From an uncultured Dehalococcoidia bacterium (GTDB taxonomy: Bacteria; Chloroflexota; Dehalococcoidia; Lucifugimonadales; CATQGZ01), in contig OY282365.1 in assembly GCA_958295685.1 (NCBI GenBank), positions 2,418,001 to 2,482,000 on the forward strand: a stretch of DNA of 64,000 nucleotides, written 5' to 3'. Shown here piece by piece: positions 8,787 to 17,451 of this stretch; the first letter of the stretch is position 1, and every line of letters starts with the position of its first letter. A program made the position numbers and the translations under genes. The notes below the pieces were generated by a model. The model had not been told where the DNA came from. It was given only the letters and a program-made list of their open reading frames with translations, and did not search any database.

Positions 8787-9641
8787 ATGAAGCTGGGAGC
8801 ACACGTGTCGACCTCCGGCGGGGTCGACAAGGCATTCGACCGAGCCTTGGAGATCGGGGCCGAGGCGTTCCAGATATTCGCCACGTCTCCGAGGGCGTGG
8901 AGGTTCCGGGACGCCCCCGATTCCCAGGTGACCGCCTTCCACAGGCGGGCGGAGGAGACGGACATCTCCCCCTTCTTCATCCACGCGAGCTACCTGATCA
9001 ACGTGGGCGGCGGCCCTGAACTGGTGAAGAAGTCGGTCGACTCGCTGACCTCTCACATGAACGCGGCGGGCCGTCTCGGCGCGGCCGGGGTCATATTCCA
9101 CGGAGGCAGCCATCGCGGGGCAGGCTTCGACGGCGTGCTCGATCAGGCTGCGGCTGCCCTGCGGTCGGCGCTGGCCGGCAGCCCCGATGACGTCAGGCTG
9201 ATCATAGAGAACAGCGCGGGCATGGGAGCCCACATCGGCTCCTCGTTCAGCGAGATCGCCCGGATCATCGACGCTGTCGGGGATTCGCGGGTCGACGTGT
9301 GCCTGGATACGCAGCACACGTTCGCGGCAGGGTACAACCTGGCCGACGCGGGCGCCATCGACGGCGTCATGGATGAGTTCGACAGGGAGATCGGGCTTCA
9401 GAAGCTGGTCGTCGTCCACGCCAACGACGCCAAGACCGGGTTCGGCTCGGGGGTCGACCGTCACGAGAACATAGGGGACGGACACATCGGCATAGGCGGC
9501 TTCGAGGTGATAATGGGCCACCCGGCATTCAGGGACGTCCCCTTCATCCTGGAGGTTCCGGGCATGGACAAGAAGGGGCCTGACAAGGAGAACATGGACC
9601 GTATCAAGGCAGTCCGCGCCGGCATCGGCATCCAGCCCTGA
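8787..9641 (+). CDS. nfo: deoxyribonuclease IV (AP endonuclease)
   Basis: Endonuclease IV cleaves DNA 5' to abasic sites in base excision repair, using a trinuclear zinc centre in a TIM barrel. The start MKLGAHVSTSGG and the motifs VCLDTQHTFAAGYNL and HANDAKTGFGSGVDRH...IGDGHIG are diagnostic. It is 284 residues, normal for the family. ATG 8787 has GGGGGAG about 10 bases upstream. It stands alone on the plus strand between the dehydrogenase and the DmpA-type peptidase. Confidence 0.95.
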   Translation: MKLGAHVSTSGGVDKAFDRALEIGAEAFQIFATSPRAWRFRDAPDSQVTAFHRRAEETDISPFFIHASYLINVGGGPELVKKSVDSLTSHMNAAGRLGAAGVIFHGGSHRGAGFDGVLDQAAAALRSALAGSPDDVRLIIENSAGMGAHIGSSFSEIARIIDAVGDSRVDVCLDTQHTFAAGYNLADAGAIDGVMDEFDREIGLQKLVVVHANDAKTGFGSGVDRHENIGDGHIGIGGFEVIMGHPAFRDVPFILEVPGMDKKGPDKENMDRIKAVRAGIGIQP

Positions 9642-9695
9642 GCCGGTCCTGGGCGTGGCTGACTCAGAGCCTGGCGAGACCCAGCGAGAGGCACG

Positions 9696-10763
9696 GTGAA
9701 TAGAGTGGTGGAACCGAGTCGTCCGAGAGCCGCCGACCTCGGTCTCAAGATTGGACTCCTGCCGCACGGTCGGCACAACGCCATCACCGACGTTGCGGGC
9801 GTGTCCGTCGGACACGTAACCCTGGTCGAGGGAGAGGGGGCTCTGCTTGCGGGCCAGGGGCCCGTGCGCTCCGGCGTGACGGTGGTCGTGCCTCACCAGG
9901 GCAACGTCTTCCGTCAGAAGGTCACGGGGGCCGTCCACGTCGTCAACGGTTTCGGCAAGGCCGTCGGCTTTCCCCAAGTGACCGAGCTCGGAGTCATCGA
10001 GAGCCCCATTGCGCTGACGAGCACACTGAGCGCGTGGCGCGTGGCCGACGGCTTGGTCGACTATATGGCGCTGGCCAATCAGGGGATACTCTCGTTCAAC
10101 CCCCTGGTGGGAGAATGCAACGACGGATACCTCAACGACATCGTAGGGCGTCACGTGCGTCCGTTTCACGTGACGGGGGCCATAGAGGCCGCCGTCAGCC
10201 CCAACACGGACGAGGGCAACGTCGGCGCGGGCGCCGGGATGACAGGGTTCGGCTGGAAAGGGGGGATCGGCACGTCGTCCCGGATATGCGAGCTGCCCTC
10301 GAACCAGTACGTGGTGGGCATGCTCGTCCTCACCAATACCGGAGACCCGCGCGAGCTTCGCATCGGCGGGGCGCAGGTCGGGCGGAGCCTGCTGCCGCCG
10401 GGCTCCAGCGAAGACACCCTCGGCTCGATCATCATGGTGGTCGGCACGAACGCGCCGATCACCGCGCGCCAACTGGGCCGAGTCGGGCGGAGGGCGGCTT
10501 TCGGACTGGCCAGGGTGGGCGGAGTAGCCTCCCACAACAGCGGCGACTTCGTCATAGCGTTCTCGAACTCCGAGGAGCGGCCGCAGGTCGACGACTCGCA
10601 CCTGACACCCCTTTTCCGTGCCTGCGTCGAGGCTACCGAAGAGGCCATCATCAACTCGATCCTCCGCGCAGAGACCATGACGGGCCGCGACGGGAACGTC
10701 CGCCACGCCATCCCGATCGACCGGCTGGCTGAGTTGCTGCGGGCCGCCGGGTCGGTCGATTGA
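9696..10763 (+). CDS. P1 family (DmpA-type) L-aminopeptidase/D-esterase
   Basis: N-terminal-nucleophile peptidase family S58 that self-cleaves into two chains and hydrolyses N-terminal residues, beta-amino or D-residue amides. Diagnostic parts are the N-terminal GKHNAITDVAGVSVGH-like block (here GRHNAITDVAGVSVGH), ECNDGYLND near residue 130, and the self-processing site SHNSGDFV with the nucleophile Ser at about residue 284. It is 355 residues. GTG 9696 is preceded by GAGAGG. The acylated D-amino-acid deacylase at 14437 and the GGT at 54121 suggest a general taste for unusual amino-acid derivatives, but this is inference. Confidence 0.88.
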   Translation: MNRVVEPSRPRAADLGLKIGLLPHGRHNAITDVAGVSVGHVTLVEGEGALLAGQGPVRSGVTVVVPHQGNVFRQKVTGAVHVVNGFGKAVGFPQVTELGVIESPIALTSTLSAWRVADGLVDYMALANQGILSFNPLVGECNDGYLNDIVGRHVRPFHVTGAIEAAVSPNTDEGNVGAGAGMTGFGWKGGIGTSSRICELPSNQYVVGMLVLTNTGDPRELRIGGAQVGRSLLPPGSSEDTLGSIIMVVGTNAPITARQLGRVGRRAAFGLARVGGVASHNSGDFVIAFSNSEERPQVDDSHLTPLFRACVEATEEAIINSILRAETMTGRDGNVRHAIPIDRLAELLRAAGSVD

Positions 10764-10770
10764 TTCCGGC

Positions 10771-11943
10771 TTAGCCTTGGCCGACGGCCTCGACTTGGCC
10801 TGCCCGCACGGCGAGCCGCGCGGCGTCTCCCGGCACGTCGGCGGCGATGGAGTCCGGGTCGGACGTTGTCACGAAGCACTGCTCGTACAGGGCCACTCTG
10901 TGGAGCACGTGCCGCCTGCGGCCGGTGTCCAGCTCCGACAGCACGTCGTCCAGCAGCAGGACAGGCTCCCGATGGCGCCGGTTTCTGAGGTGCTGCGCCT
11001 CGGCCAAGCGCAGTGAGAGGACGGCGGTTCTCGACTGGCCCCGCGACGCATACGCCGCGGCCTCCATGCCGTCGACGAGCAGCCCGAAGTCGTCGCGGTG
11101 AGGCCCGCACACGGTCATGCCCCGTGCGATCTCGCCGGCGCGCCTCTCGGCCAGGGCGGCGTGGAGCCGTTCGGCTATCTCATCCTCGGAGCCGCGCGGG
11201 TCTACCGGGACCGACGGCCTGTAGGTCAGCCGCAGGTCTTCCCCGTTCCCGGCGAGGTCCAGGTGGATCCGGGCGGCGGTCTCCGACAGCGCCTCTATCG
11301 TCTCGGCGCGCCTGGCGACGACCTGCTTCGCTTCGCTCACCAGCCGGTCGTTCCAGACCTCCAGCTCGCCTGTTCCCTTGAGAGCCTCCCGGAGCCTCTT
11401 GAGGAGGTGGTTGCGCTGGTAGAGGATCCGCTGGTACCTCTGGAGCGCTTCCAGGTATGAGCGGTCTATCTGAGAGATGAGGATGTCCAGATAGCGCCTG
11501 CGAACGGTCGGCGGGCCGTAGACCACCTCGAGGTCCTGGGCGCTGAACATCACGGCGTTCAGGCTTCCAACCAGGTCCGCGGCGCGGCGCGGGGCGCCAT
11601 TGACGCTGAAGCGCTTCAGCAGGTGCGGCGACCCCGCCGCCCGCTCGCCGCCGTCCGCTCCGGCTGTCCCGAGGTCGATCTGCAGCTTCAGGTCTTCGCC
11701 GCCGCTCCTGATCAGCGCGGCGACCCGCGAATAGACCACTGGGTCGGACGCCTGACGCCTCATCAGCTCACGGTCGGCCGCCGCTCTGGGCGACTTCGCT
11801 ATGGCGAGCATGTAGATGGATTCGAGCAGGTTGCTCTTGCCCTGCCCGTTGTCGCCGTGGATCACCACCGGGCCGGGCCGGAGGTCGAGGCTCAGCGCCC
11901 TGTAGTTTCGGAAGTTGACCAGACTCAGATGCGCGACGTGGAT
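10771..11943 (-). CDS. recF: DNA replication/repair protein RecF (apparent ATC start)
   Basis: SMC-like ATPase that loads RecA at gapped DNA. The start HVAHLSLVNFRNY, Walker A GDNGQGKSN (about 30-37) and Walker B PVLLLDDVLSELD (about 327-339) are diagnostic. In this frame no ATG, GTG or TTG lies between the ligA stop (11996-11998) and the conserved N-terminus. The codon aligning with RecF Met1 is ATC at 11943-11941, preceded by AAGGAG with a 6-nt spacing. I therefore place the start there, giving 390 residues. The alternative is a start inside ligA (up to 12090), which would add about 49 unconserved residues. ligA lies just upstream, so this is probably a ligA-recF operon. Confidence 0.88.
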   Translation of the reverse strand: MHVAHLSLVNFRNYRALSLDLRPGPVVIHGDNGQGKSNLLESIYMLAIAKSPRAAADRELMRRQASDPVVYSRVAALIRSGGEDLKLQIDLGTAGADGGERAAGSPHLLKRFSVNGAPRRAADLVGSLNAVMFSAQDLEVVYGPPTVRRRYLDILISQIDRSYLEALQRYQRILYQRNHLLKRLREALKGTGELEVWNDRLVSEAKQVVARRAETIEALSETAARIHLDLAGNGEDLRLTYRPSVPVDPRGSEDEIAERLHAALAERRAGEIARGMTVCGPHRDDFGLLVDGMEAAAYASRGQSRTAVLSLRLAEAQHLRNRRHREPVLLLDDVLSELDTGRRRHVLHRVALYEQCFVTTSDPDSIAADVPGDAARLAVRAGQVEAVGQG

Positions 11944-11995
11944 GGCGTTCTCCTTCGACCTCGACCCCGGCGCTCTCCGGGCGCCGGTCCGGGGG

Positions 11996-14005
11996 TCATG
12001 CGCCGCCGGCCAGGTCCTTGAAGCCGGCCTCGTCGATGACGGGGACTTCCAGACGCTCCGCGTCGGCCAGCTTGGAGCCGGCATCCTCACCGGCCAGCAG
12101 GTAGCTCGTCTTCTTGCTGACGCTTCCGGTCACGGACCCGCCCAGTTCCTTGATCCGCACTGCTATATCCGACCTGCTGAAGCCACGCAGTCGGCCGGTC
12201 ACGACGAAGGCAAGCCCGTCCAGAGGCCGGTTGGCCGGCTCTTCCACGGCCTCGTCTTCCAGGCGCACGCCCGCGCCGCGGAGCTTCTCTATCACCACCC
12301 TGTTGCCTTCGTTGGAGAAGTACGAGGTCAGGCTCTCCGCGATCTTCGGCCCGATGCCGTCGATGTCGGTCAGGTTGTCCTCGGCAGCGGCCATCAGGTT
12401 GTCGATGCTGCGGAAGCGGCGGGCGAGCAGGGCTGCGGCCTCGCTCCCGACGTGGCCTATTCCCATGGCGGTGAGTACCCTTGCCAGGGGGCGGTTCCGC
12501 GCCGCGTCGATGGCCGCCAGCAGGTTGCTCACGCTCTTCTCCGCCATGCGGTCCAGGCTCAGGAGCTGGTCGGCCCTCAGATAGAAGAGGTCGGCCGCGT
12601 CCTTCACCAGCCCGCTCTCGATCAGCGTCCGGCCCAGCTTCCGGCCCATGCCCTCTATGTCCATCCCGCCCCGCCCGACGAAGTGCTCCAAGAGCCTGAC
12701 CAGCTGGTCGGGGCAGGCGGCGTTGACGCAGTACCACGTCGCCTCGCCTTCGGGCCTGGCCACCGGCTCGGCACAGCCTGGGCACTCCTTCGGCATCTCG
12801 AACGCGGTCTCCTCTCCCGTGCGCCTTTCGGGGAGCGGCCTGACCACCTGGGGAATCACCTCACCGGCCCGCTCGACCACCACCATGTCCCCGATCATCA
12901 GGCCTTTGGAGCGGATGTAGTCCTCATTGTGAAGGGTGGCGAGCTTCACCTCCGCGCCCGCGACGTCGACCGGCTCCAGGACGGCATACGGGTTGATAGC
13001 GCCCGTTCTGCCCACGTTGGCGCGGATGTCCAGGAGTCTCGTCACGGCCTGGGTCGCCGGGAACTTGTATGCGATGGCCCAGCGGGGCTCTCGTCCGACG
13101 ACGCCGAGGTGTCTCTGGTAGTCCAGCCTGTCCACCTTGACGACCACGCCGTCGCAGTCGTAGTCGAGGTTCTCGGAGGCCTCCAGCCACTCGCGGCAGT
13201 AGTGGAGCGCCTGTTCCGTGGAGCCTGCCAGGGCGTTGTTCGGGTTGATCCTGAAGCCCAGGTCTCCGAGATACCGGAGGGTCTCCCACTGTGTCGCAGG
13301 CGCGTCTCCTTCGGCGTAGCCGAGGCCGTAGACGAATATGTCGAGGGGCCGTTCGGCGGTGACCCTCGGGTCGAGCTGGCGCAGGGAGCCCGCGGCGGTG
13401 TTTCGGGGCGTCGCGTACTTCGGGAGGCCCTGGGCCGCGCGCTCCTCGTTGAACTGACGGAACCCGGACTTCGGGAAGTAGACCTCTCCCCTGACCTCGA
13501 AGACGCGGGGGTGGGCCTTGCCGAGGACGCGCAGGGGGACCGACTTTATCGTGCGGAGGTTCTGGGTCACGTCTTCTCCGACCGCGCCGTTGCCCCTGGT
13601 GGCTCCCCTCGCGAGCACGCCGTCCTCGTAGGTGAGGGCGACGGCCAGACCGTCGTACTTGAGCTCGCAGACGAGATCGAAGTCGTCCCGCTCCAGCAGG
13701 GCTGCGGCGCGCTCCTTCCAGGCCAGGAACTGATCGGGGTCGAACGCGTTGGAGAGGCTGAGCATGGGCACGGGATGCCGGACCTCCGAGAAGCCCTCGG
13801 CGGGCTCCGCCCCGACGCGCTGGGTGGGGGAGTCGGCGGTGACGAGGTCGGGGCGCCGCTCTTCGAGCCGCCGCAGCTCGCTCATCAGCGCGTCGTACTC
13901 GCCGTCGCTGATCTCGGGGTCGTCGAGGACGAAGTAGCGGTGGTTGTGGCTGTCGATCTGGGTTCTGAGGAGATTCAGGCGCTCCCTGAGCGCGTCGTCT
14001 TGCAT
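11996..14005 (-). CDS. ligA: NAD-dependent DNA ligase
   Basis: Seals nicks using NAD+ in replication and repair. Domain order is complete: Ia/adenylation domain with the adenylated lysine Lys116 in ELKYDG, OB fold, a four-Cys zinc finger (CPGC ... CVNAAC, around residues 405-428), tandem helix-hairpin-helix motifs, and a C-terminal BRCT domain with GRLRGFSRSDIAVRIKELGG. It is 669 residues, normal for LigA. ATG 14005 gives the usual start; the frame is open to 14110, but those residues are not conserved. recF follows 52 nt downstream. Confidence 0.96.
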   Translation of the reverse strand: MQDDALRERLNLLRTQIDSHNHRYFVLDDPEISDGEYDALMSELRRLEERRPDLVTADSPTQRVGAEPAEGFSEVRHPVPMLSLSNAFDPDQFLAWKERAAALLERDDFDLVCELKYDGLAVALTYEDGVLARGATRGNGAVGEDVTQNLRTIKSVPLRVLGKAHPRVFEVRGEVYFPKSGFRQFNEERAAQGLPKYATPRNTAAGSLRQLDPRVTAERPLDIFVYGLGYAEGDAPATQWETLRYLGDLGFRINPNNALAGSTEQALHYCREWLEASENLDYDCDGVVVKVDRLDYQRHLGVVGREPRWAIAYKFPATQAVTRLLDIRANVGRTGAINPYAVLEPVDVAGAEVKLATLHNEDYIRSKGLMIGDMVVVERAGEVIPQVVRPLPERRTGEETAFEMPKECPGCAEPVARPEGEATWYCVNAACPDQLVRLLEHFVGRGGMDIEGMGRKLGRTLIESGLVKDAADLFYLRADQLLSLDRMAEKSVSNLLAAIDAARNRPLARVLTAMGIGHVGSEAAALLARRFRSIDNLMAAAEDNLTDIDGIGPKIAESLTSYFSNEGNRVVIEKLRGAGVRLEDEAVEEPANRPLDGLAFVVTGRLRGFSRSDIAVRIKELGGSVTGSVSKKTSYLLAGEDAGSKLADAERLEVPVIDEAGFKDLAGGA

Positions 14006-14136
14006 CGGAGCACGGCCTCTGCTCTTTTGGTTCGCGGTCTCAAGTATAAGTGATTGCCGGGTCGATGCGGAGTCGACAAGCTGATAGACTTGGCCTTCCA
14101 ATCTTCCCAATCCTGAGAATCTGATTCAGACAGCCC

Positions 14137-14377
14137 TTGACGACCCCGAACCGCTGTGCTAGAGTATCCCCATGACACAGCCGCCTCTCTCCACAAACCA
14201 GCCCGCAGGACTCCTGAAGCGCCTGTCGCATAAGTGTCGCATAAGTGTCGCATAGTGTCGCATGAGTGTCGCATGAGTGTCGCATGAGTGTCGCATAAGT
14301 GTCGCATAGTGTCGGCCAAAATCGGCCCTCTCAGCTACGGAATGCCCCTAAAATGTGACACTTTCGGCAAAAATCTC
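14137..14377 (+). repeat. word-array cassette A2: promoter, TGTCGC array and antiword
   Basis: Same design as the cassette at 1991. TTGACG (14137-14142), 17-bp spacer and TAGAGT (14160-14165) lead to ATG 14172 starting MTQPPLSTNQPAG. From 14224 to about 14314 there are nine units of TGTCGCATAAG or TGTCGCATGAG type at 10-11 bp spacing, much more uniform than in A1. The framework AAATCGGCCCTCTCAGCTACGGAATG follows and then the antiword GTGACACTTT (14355-14364). The word is TGTCGC while the antiword is GTGACA, so RNA pairing would keep five Watson-Crick pairs and one G-U pair. It fills the gap between ligA and the deacylase gene; the rest of 14006-14136 shows nothing recognisable. Confidence 0.7.
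14172..14255 (+). CDS. possible short leaderless ORF of cassette A2
   Basis: Twenty-seven codons from ATG 14172 to TAG 14253, starting MTQPPLSTNQPAGLLKRLS. The first 18 residues match those of the ORF at 2026. It stops after the second repeat unit because the 11-bp units change frame. The ATG is 6 nt after the -10 box. Conservation of the start block at nucleotide level does not prove translation. Confidence 0.22.
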   Translation: MTQPPLSTNQPAGLLKRLSHKCRISVA

Positions 14378-14436
14378 CCGCAGCGGCCCCGACCGTCAGG
14401 GCGCCGAGGCCGCCGCCGGGCTGAGGAGACGACAAC

Positions 14437-16029
14437 ATGGCCTTCGATACGATAATCGCAAATGGGACGGTGATAGACGGTACGGGCCGACTTCGCTATG
14501 AGGCGGACGTGGGGATCAGCGGCGGAAGAATAGCCGCCATCGGCCGACTGGAGTCCGCCGAGGCCGCCCGCGTCATCGATGCCACCGGCCTGATCGTCAC
14601 GCCGGGCTTCATCGATATGCACACCCACTCGGACCTGTCGCTGCTGGACGACCCCGGAGGCGACAGCAAGGCGCATCAGGGCGTTACCACCGAGGTCGTG
14701 GGCAACTGCGCCTACTCGCCGTTCCCCGTGGGTCCCGATGGTCCCGAATCGCTGAGGAGGTCGGCGCGGCAGGGCTTCGAGTGGGACTGGACGGACCTGG
14801 ACGGCTGGGCCGCCCGCCTCGAGTCTCAGGGCATCGGCCTCAACGTCGCGCCCCAGGTGGGACACGGCTCCATCAGGAAGGCCGTGGGCCTGACCACGGA
14901 CAGACGACCCACGACCGACGAGATCGAACGGATGCGGAGGCTGGTTGCCGAATCGATCGAGCAGGGCGCCTTCTCCATGTCCACCGGCCTGACGACCGCG
15001 CCGTCCATGTACGCCGACACCCACGAGGTCGCAGCCCTGGCAGAGGCTATGAACCCCTACGACGGCGCATTCTACGTGACCCATGCGCGGGTCTGGGGCG
15101 GCAACCACGTCGGAGCCATACGGGAGGCCATGGAGATCGGACGGAGAGCAGGCGTCCCGGTCCAGTTCTCGCACATGGCTATCATCGACTCACGCCACTA
15201 CGGCGAGGGCGAGGAGATGGTCGGCGTTATCGAACGCGCCCGCGCCGACGGCCTCGACGCCACCTACGACGTCTACCCATACACAGCCGCGGGCTCGGGC
15301 CTGGCTCAGAGCCTGCCCTCATGGCTCCAGGAGGGCGGCGACGAGGAAATGCTGAGGCGGATCCGGACCCCGGAGGGCCGTCGGAGAGCCCTGGCCGACA
15401 TGAAGAAGGGACACTTCCGCGGGCTGCCGTGGAAGTTCGACGCGGTCGTGATCTCAACCGTCGGCTCCGACGCCAATCAGCACCTGGTCGGAATGAACGT
15501 CGAGCAGATCGCCGCGGAGCGCGAGGCCGATCCGATGGAGACCTACCTGGACCTCGTGGACGAGGAGAGCAATCACGTCGGAGCCGTGGTCCACAACAGG
15601 GTCGAGAGCGACGTCCGGTACTTCCTGTCCCACCCCCTCGCAATGATCGGCTCCGACGGCAACGCCGTGTCCCCGACCGGAGCGTACGCCCACGAAAAGC
15701 CCCATCCACGCTTCTACGGCACCCATCCACGCATACTCGGCAGATACGTGCGCGAACAGTCGCTCATGTCTCTGGAGACCGCCGTGCGGAAGATGACGGC
15801 CATGCCCGCGGAGAGACTGCGCCTGAAGGACCGGGGCAGGGTGGAAGAGGGATGCGTCGCCGACTTGGCCGTCTTCGACCCCTCCACGGTCATCGACCGG
15901 GCCACCTTCGAGGACCCACACCAGCTGGCGGCGGGCATCCCGCACGTGATGGTCGCGGGCGAGCCGGTGGTACTGGACGGAGAGCACACACACGCCCGGC
16001 CGGGCCGCGTACTGCGCCGAGGAGGGTAG
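14437..16029 (+). CDS. N-acyl-D-amino-acid deacylase family amidohydrolase
   Basis: Metal-dependent amidohydrolase of the D-aminoacylase/dihydroorotase-like group, which removes acyl groups from N-acyl-D-amino acids. Motifs: TPGFIDMHTHSD with metal ligands His62 and His64, VVGNCAYSPFPVG with Cys91 at the position of the bridging ligand in D-aminoacylases, FSHMA, YPYTAAGSG, MIGSDGNA with the catalytic Asp, and an N- and C-terminal beta-sandwich (GRVEEGCVADLAVFDP). It is 530 residues. ATG 14437 has GAGGAG 11 nt upstream. The gene is isolated, following cassette A2 and preceding a MITE-like element. Confidence 0.88.
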   Translation: MAFDTIIANGTVIDGTGRLRYEADVGISGGRIAAIGRLESAEAARVIDATGLIVTPGFIDMHTHSDLSLLDDPGGDSKAHQGVTTEVVGNCAYSPFPVGPDGPESLRRSARQGFEWDWTDLDGWAARLESQGIGLNVAPQVGHGSIRKAVGLTTDRRPTTDEIERMRRLVAESIEQGAFSMSTGLTTAPSMYADTHEVAALAEAMNPYDGAFYVTHARVWGGNHVGAIREAMEIGRRAGVPVQFSHMAIIDSRHYGEGEEMVGVIERARADGLDATYDVYPYTAAGSGLAQSLPSWLQEGGDEEMLRRIRTPEGRRRALADMKKGHFRGLPWKFDAVVISTVGSDANQHLVGMNVEQIAAEREADPMETYLDLVDEESNHVGAVVHNRVESDVRYFLSHPLAMIGSDGNAVSPTGAYAHEKPHPRFYGTHPRILGRYVREQSLMSLETAVRKMTAMPAERLRLKDRGRVEEGCVADLAVFDPSTVIDRATFEDPHQLAAGIPHVMVAGEPVVLDGEHTHARPGRVLRRGG

Positions 16030-16167
16030 ACGAACTGAGACCGACACCCCAGCACGGAGTAACTATAGCTCGCTCCGCACGACCTCGGAGGGAACCTCCA
16101 TCCGGCTCACGGCGTTCCCTATGCCGTCCAGCAGTGCCCAGTGGATGGCCACGCCGCGGACCCCTCT

Positions 16168-16458
16168 TATTCAGAGTTGAGGTCCCGGAGGGGGAGTCCA
16201 GAGAGGTTCTCCCTTCCGGCAGGGGGTCTGGGTACGTCCGCCTCGACGTGGGCGGCCGGACGCGGGTTCTCCCCTCCGTCAGGGGGTCTGGGTCAGCCGG
16301 ACGGGGATACCCGGATTCAGCCACGGGGTTCTCCTCTCTGGCAGGGGGGTCTGGGGGCTTTGCCCCCAGTTTCCAAAGGGGTGGGCGGGTGGGGAAACCA
16401 GCCGTCTGATTCATCAGGACTACAATGATCGAAAAGACCTCATGAAGTCTGAACAGTT
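16168..16458 (+). mobile_element. MITE-like element, copy 2
   Basis: The right end TCTGAACAGTT (16448-16458), preceded by GACCTCATGAAG, matches copy 1. The left end is eroded (TTCAGAGTTGAGGTC from 16170). Inside are three degenerate units of the type GGTTCTCC-TCTGGCAG-GGGGTCTGGG, the GGGGGC-TTT-GCCCCC hairpin near 16345, and the same terminal block with GGTGGGCGGGTGGGG. It lies between the deacylase and CoA-transferase genes. No transposase or target-site duplication is seen. The rest of 16030-16527 holds nothing recognisable. Confidence 0.65.
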
Positions 16459-16527
16459 ACAGCACGGAAAAGACGATGGACGTGGAACGGCTTTCGGCGC
16501 GAAAATGACGCGCGGATCGGGAATCCC

Positions 16528-17451
16528 TTGAACAGGAAGTCCTCAAATAAGGTCATGTCCGCCGCCGAGGCGGTGGAGCGGTTCGTCCACGACGGCGCGA
16601 CCGTCGGGATGGGCGGCCAGAGCATCGGGCGGTGCGCCATGGCGCTGACGCACGAGATCGTGAGGCAGGGGATCGGAGACCTGACGCTGGTCGGATGCAA
16701 CCTCTCGATGTCGATGGACCTCCTCGTCGGGGCAGGCCTCGCCCGGCGCACCGAGTGCGGCACGGGAAACCTGGAACGCTTCGGCACCGCCTTCAGGTGG
16801 AGGCGAGCGATCGAAGCCGGAACGCTGGAGGTGGAAGACTACAGCCATCTCGCAATGGCGTCCCGCTTCCTCGCAGGCGCCCTCGGCCTGCCCTTCATGC
16901 CCTCCAAGAGCCTGCTGGGAACCGACATCCTCCACAAGCAGATGGAGGGCGGCTCGGACTCCTTCCGCGTGATCGACAACCCCTGGAACCCGGACGAGCC
17001 GGTCGTGCTGCTGCCCGCCTGCAGGCCGGACGTGTCGATCGTCCACGCACAGAAAGCGGACGAACTCGGCAACGTGGTGATCGAAGGGTTCACGACCCAG
17101 GAGCCCGAGATGGTGAGGGCGTCGTCGTCGGTGATCGTGAGCTGCGAGGAGCTTATAAGCTCGGAAGAGATCAGGCGGTATCCCGACAGGACCACGGTGC
17201 CCTACATCTTCGTCGACGCCGTGGTGGTTCAGCCCTGGGGCTCGTACCCAACCTCGACCTACGGCTGCTACGAGCACGACGCGGAGCATCTGCGGCGCTA
17301 CCAGGTATGCGCCAGATCGGGCGGCGAGGCGTACGAAAGCTATCTGAGAGAGATGATCCACGAGCGCCCCGACTTCGACTCGCACCTCGACGGGGCAATC
17401 GGCGAGCCCAGGCGCAGGGAGCTCGAGGAGTCCATGAGGAGACTGATGTGA
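16528..17451 (+). CDS. CoA transferase subunit A (glutaconate CoA-transferase-like)
   Basis: Alpha subunit of a family I CoA transferase, which moves CoA between carboxylic acids. The start NKVMSAAEAVERFVHDGATVGMGG and the GTDIL, RAD/RPDVSIVHAQKADELGNV and ITEG-like blocks resemble GctA. It is 307 residues from TTG 16528; an ATG at 16555 would remove nine residues that align with other family members, so the longer start is preferred. It overlaps the B subunit by 4 nt (GTG inside ATGTGA), which implies translational coupling. The true CoA donor and acceptor cannot be read from sequence. Confidence 0.82.
   Translation: MNRKSSNKVMSAAEAVERFVHDGATVGMGGQSIGRCAMALTHEIVRQGIGDLTLVGCNLSMSMDLLVGAGLARRTECGTGNLERFGTAFRWRRAIEAGTLEVEDYSHLAMASRFLAGALGLPFMPSKSLLGTDILHKQMEGGSDSFRVIDNPWNPDEPVVLLPACRPDVSIVHAQKADELGNVVIEGFTTQEPEMVRASSSVIVSCEELISSEEIRRYPDRTTVPYIFVDAVVVQPWGSYPTSTYGCYEHDAEHLRRYQVCARSGGEAYESYLREMIHERPDFDSHLDGAIGEPRRRELEESMRRLM

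Noticed and set aside
7599..10706. 1035-residue minus-strand frame
   Set aside because: Only 7599-8624 is a real dehydrogenase; the rest runs antisense to nfo and the DmpA-type peptidase.
11915..14053. 712-residue plus-strand frame
   Set aside because: Antisense shadow of ligA and recF with no family motifs, produced by high GC content.
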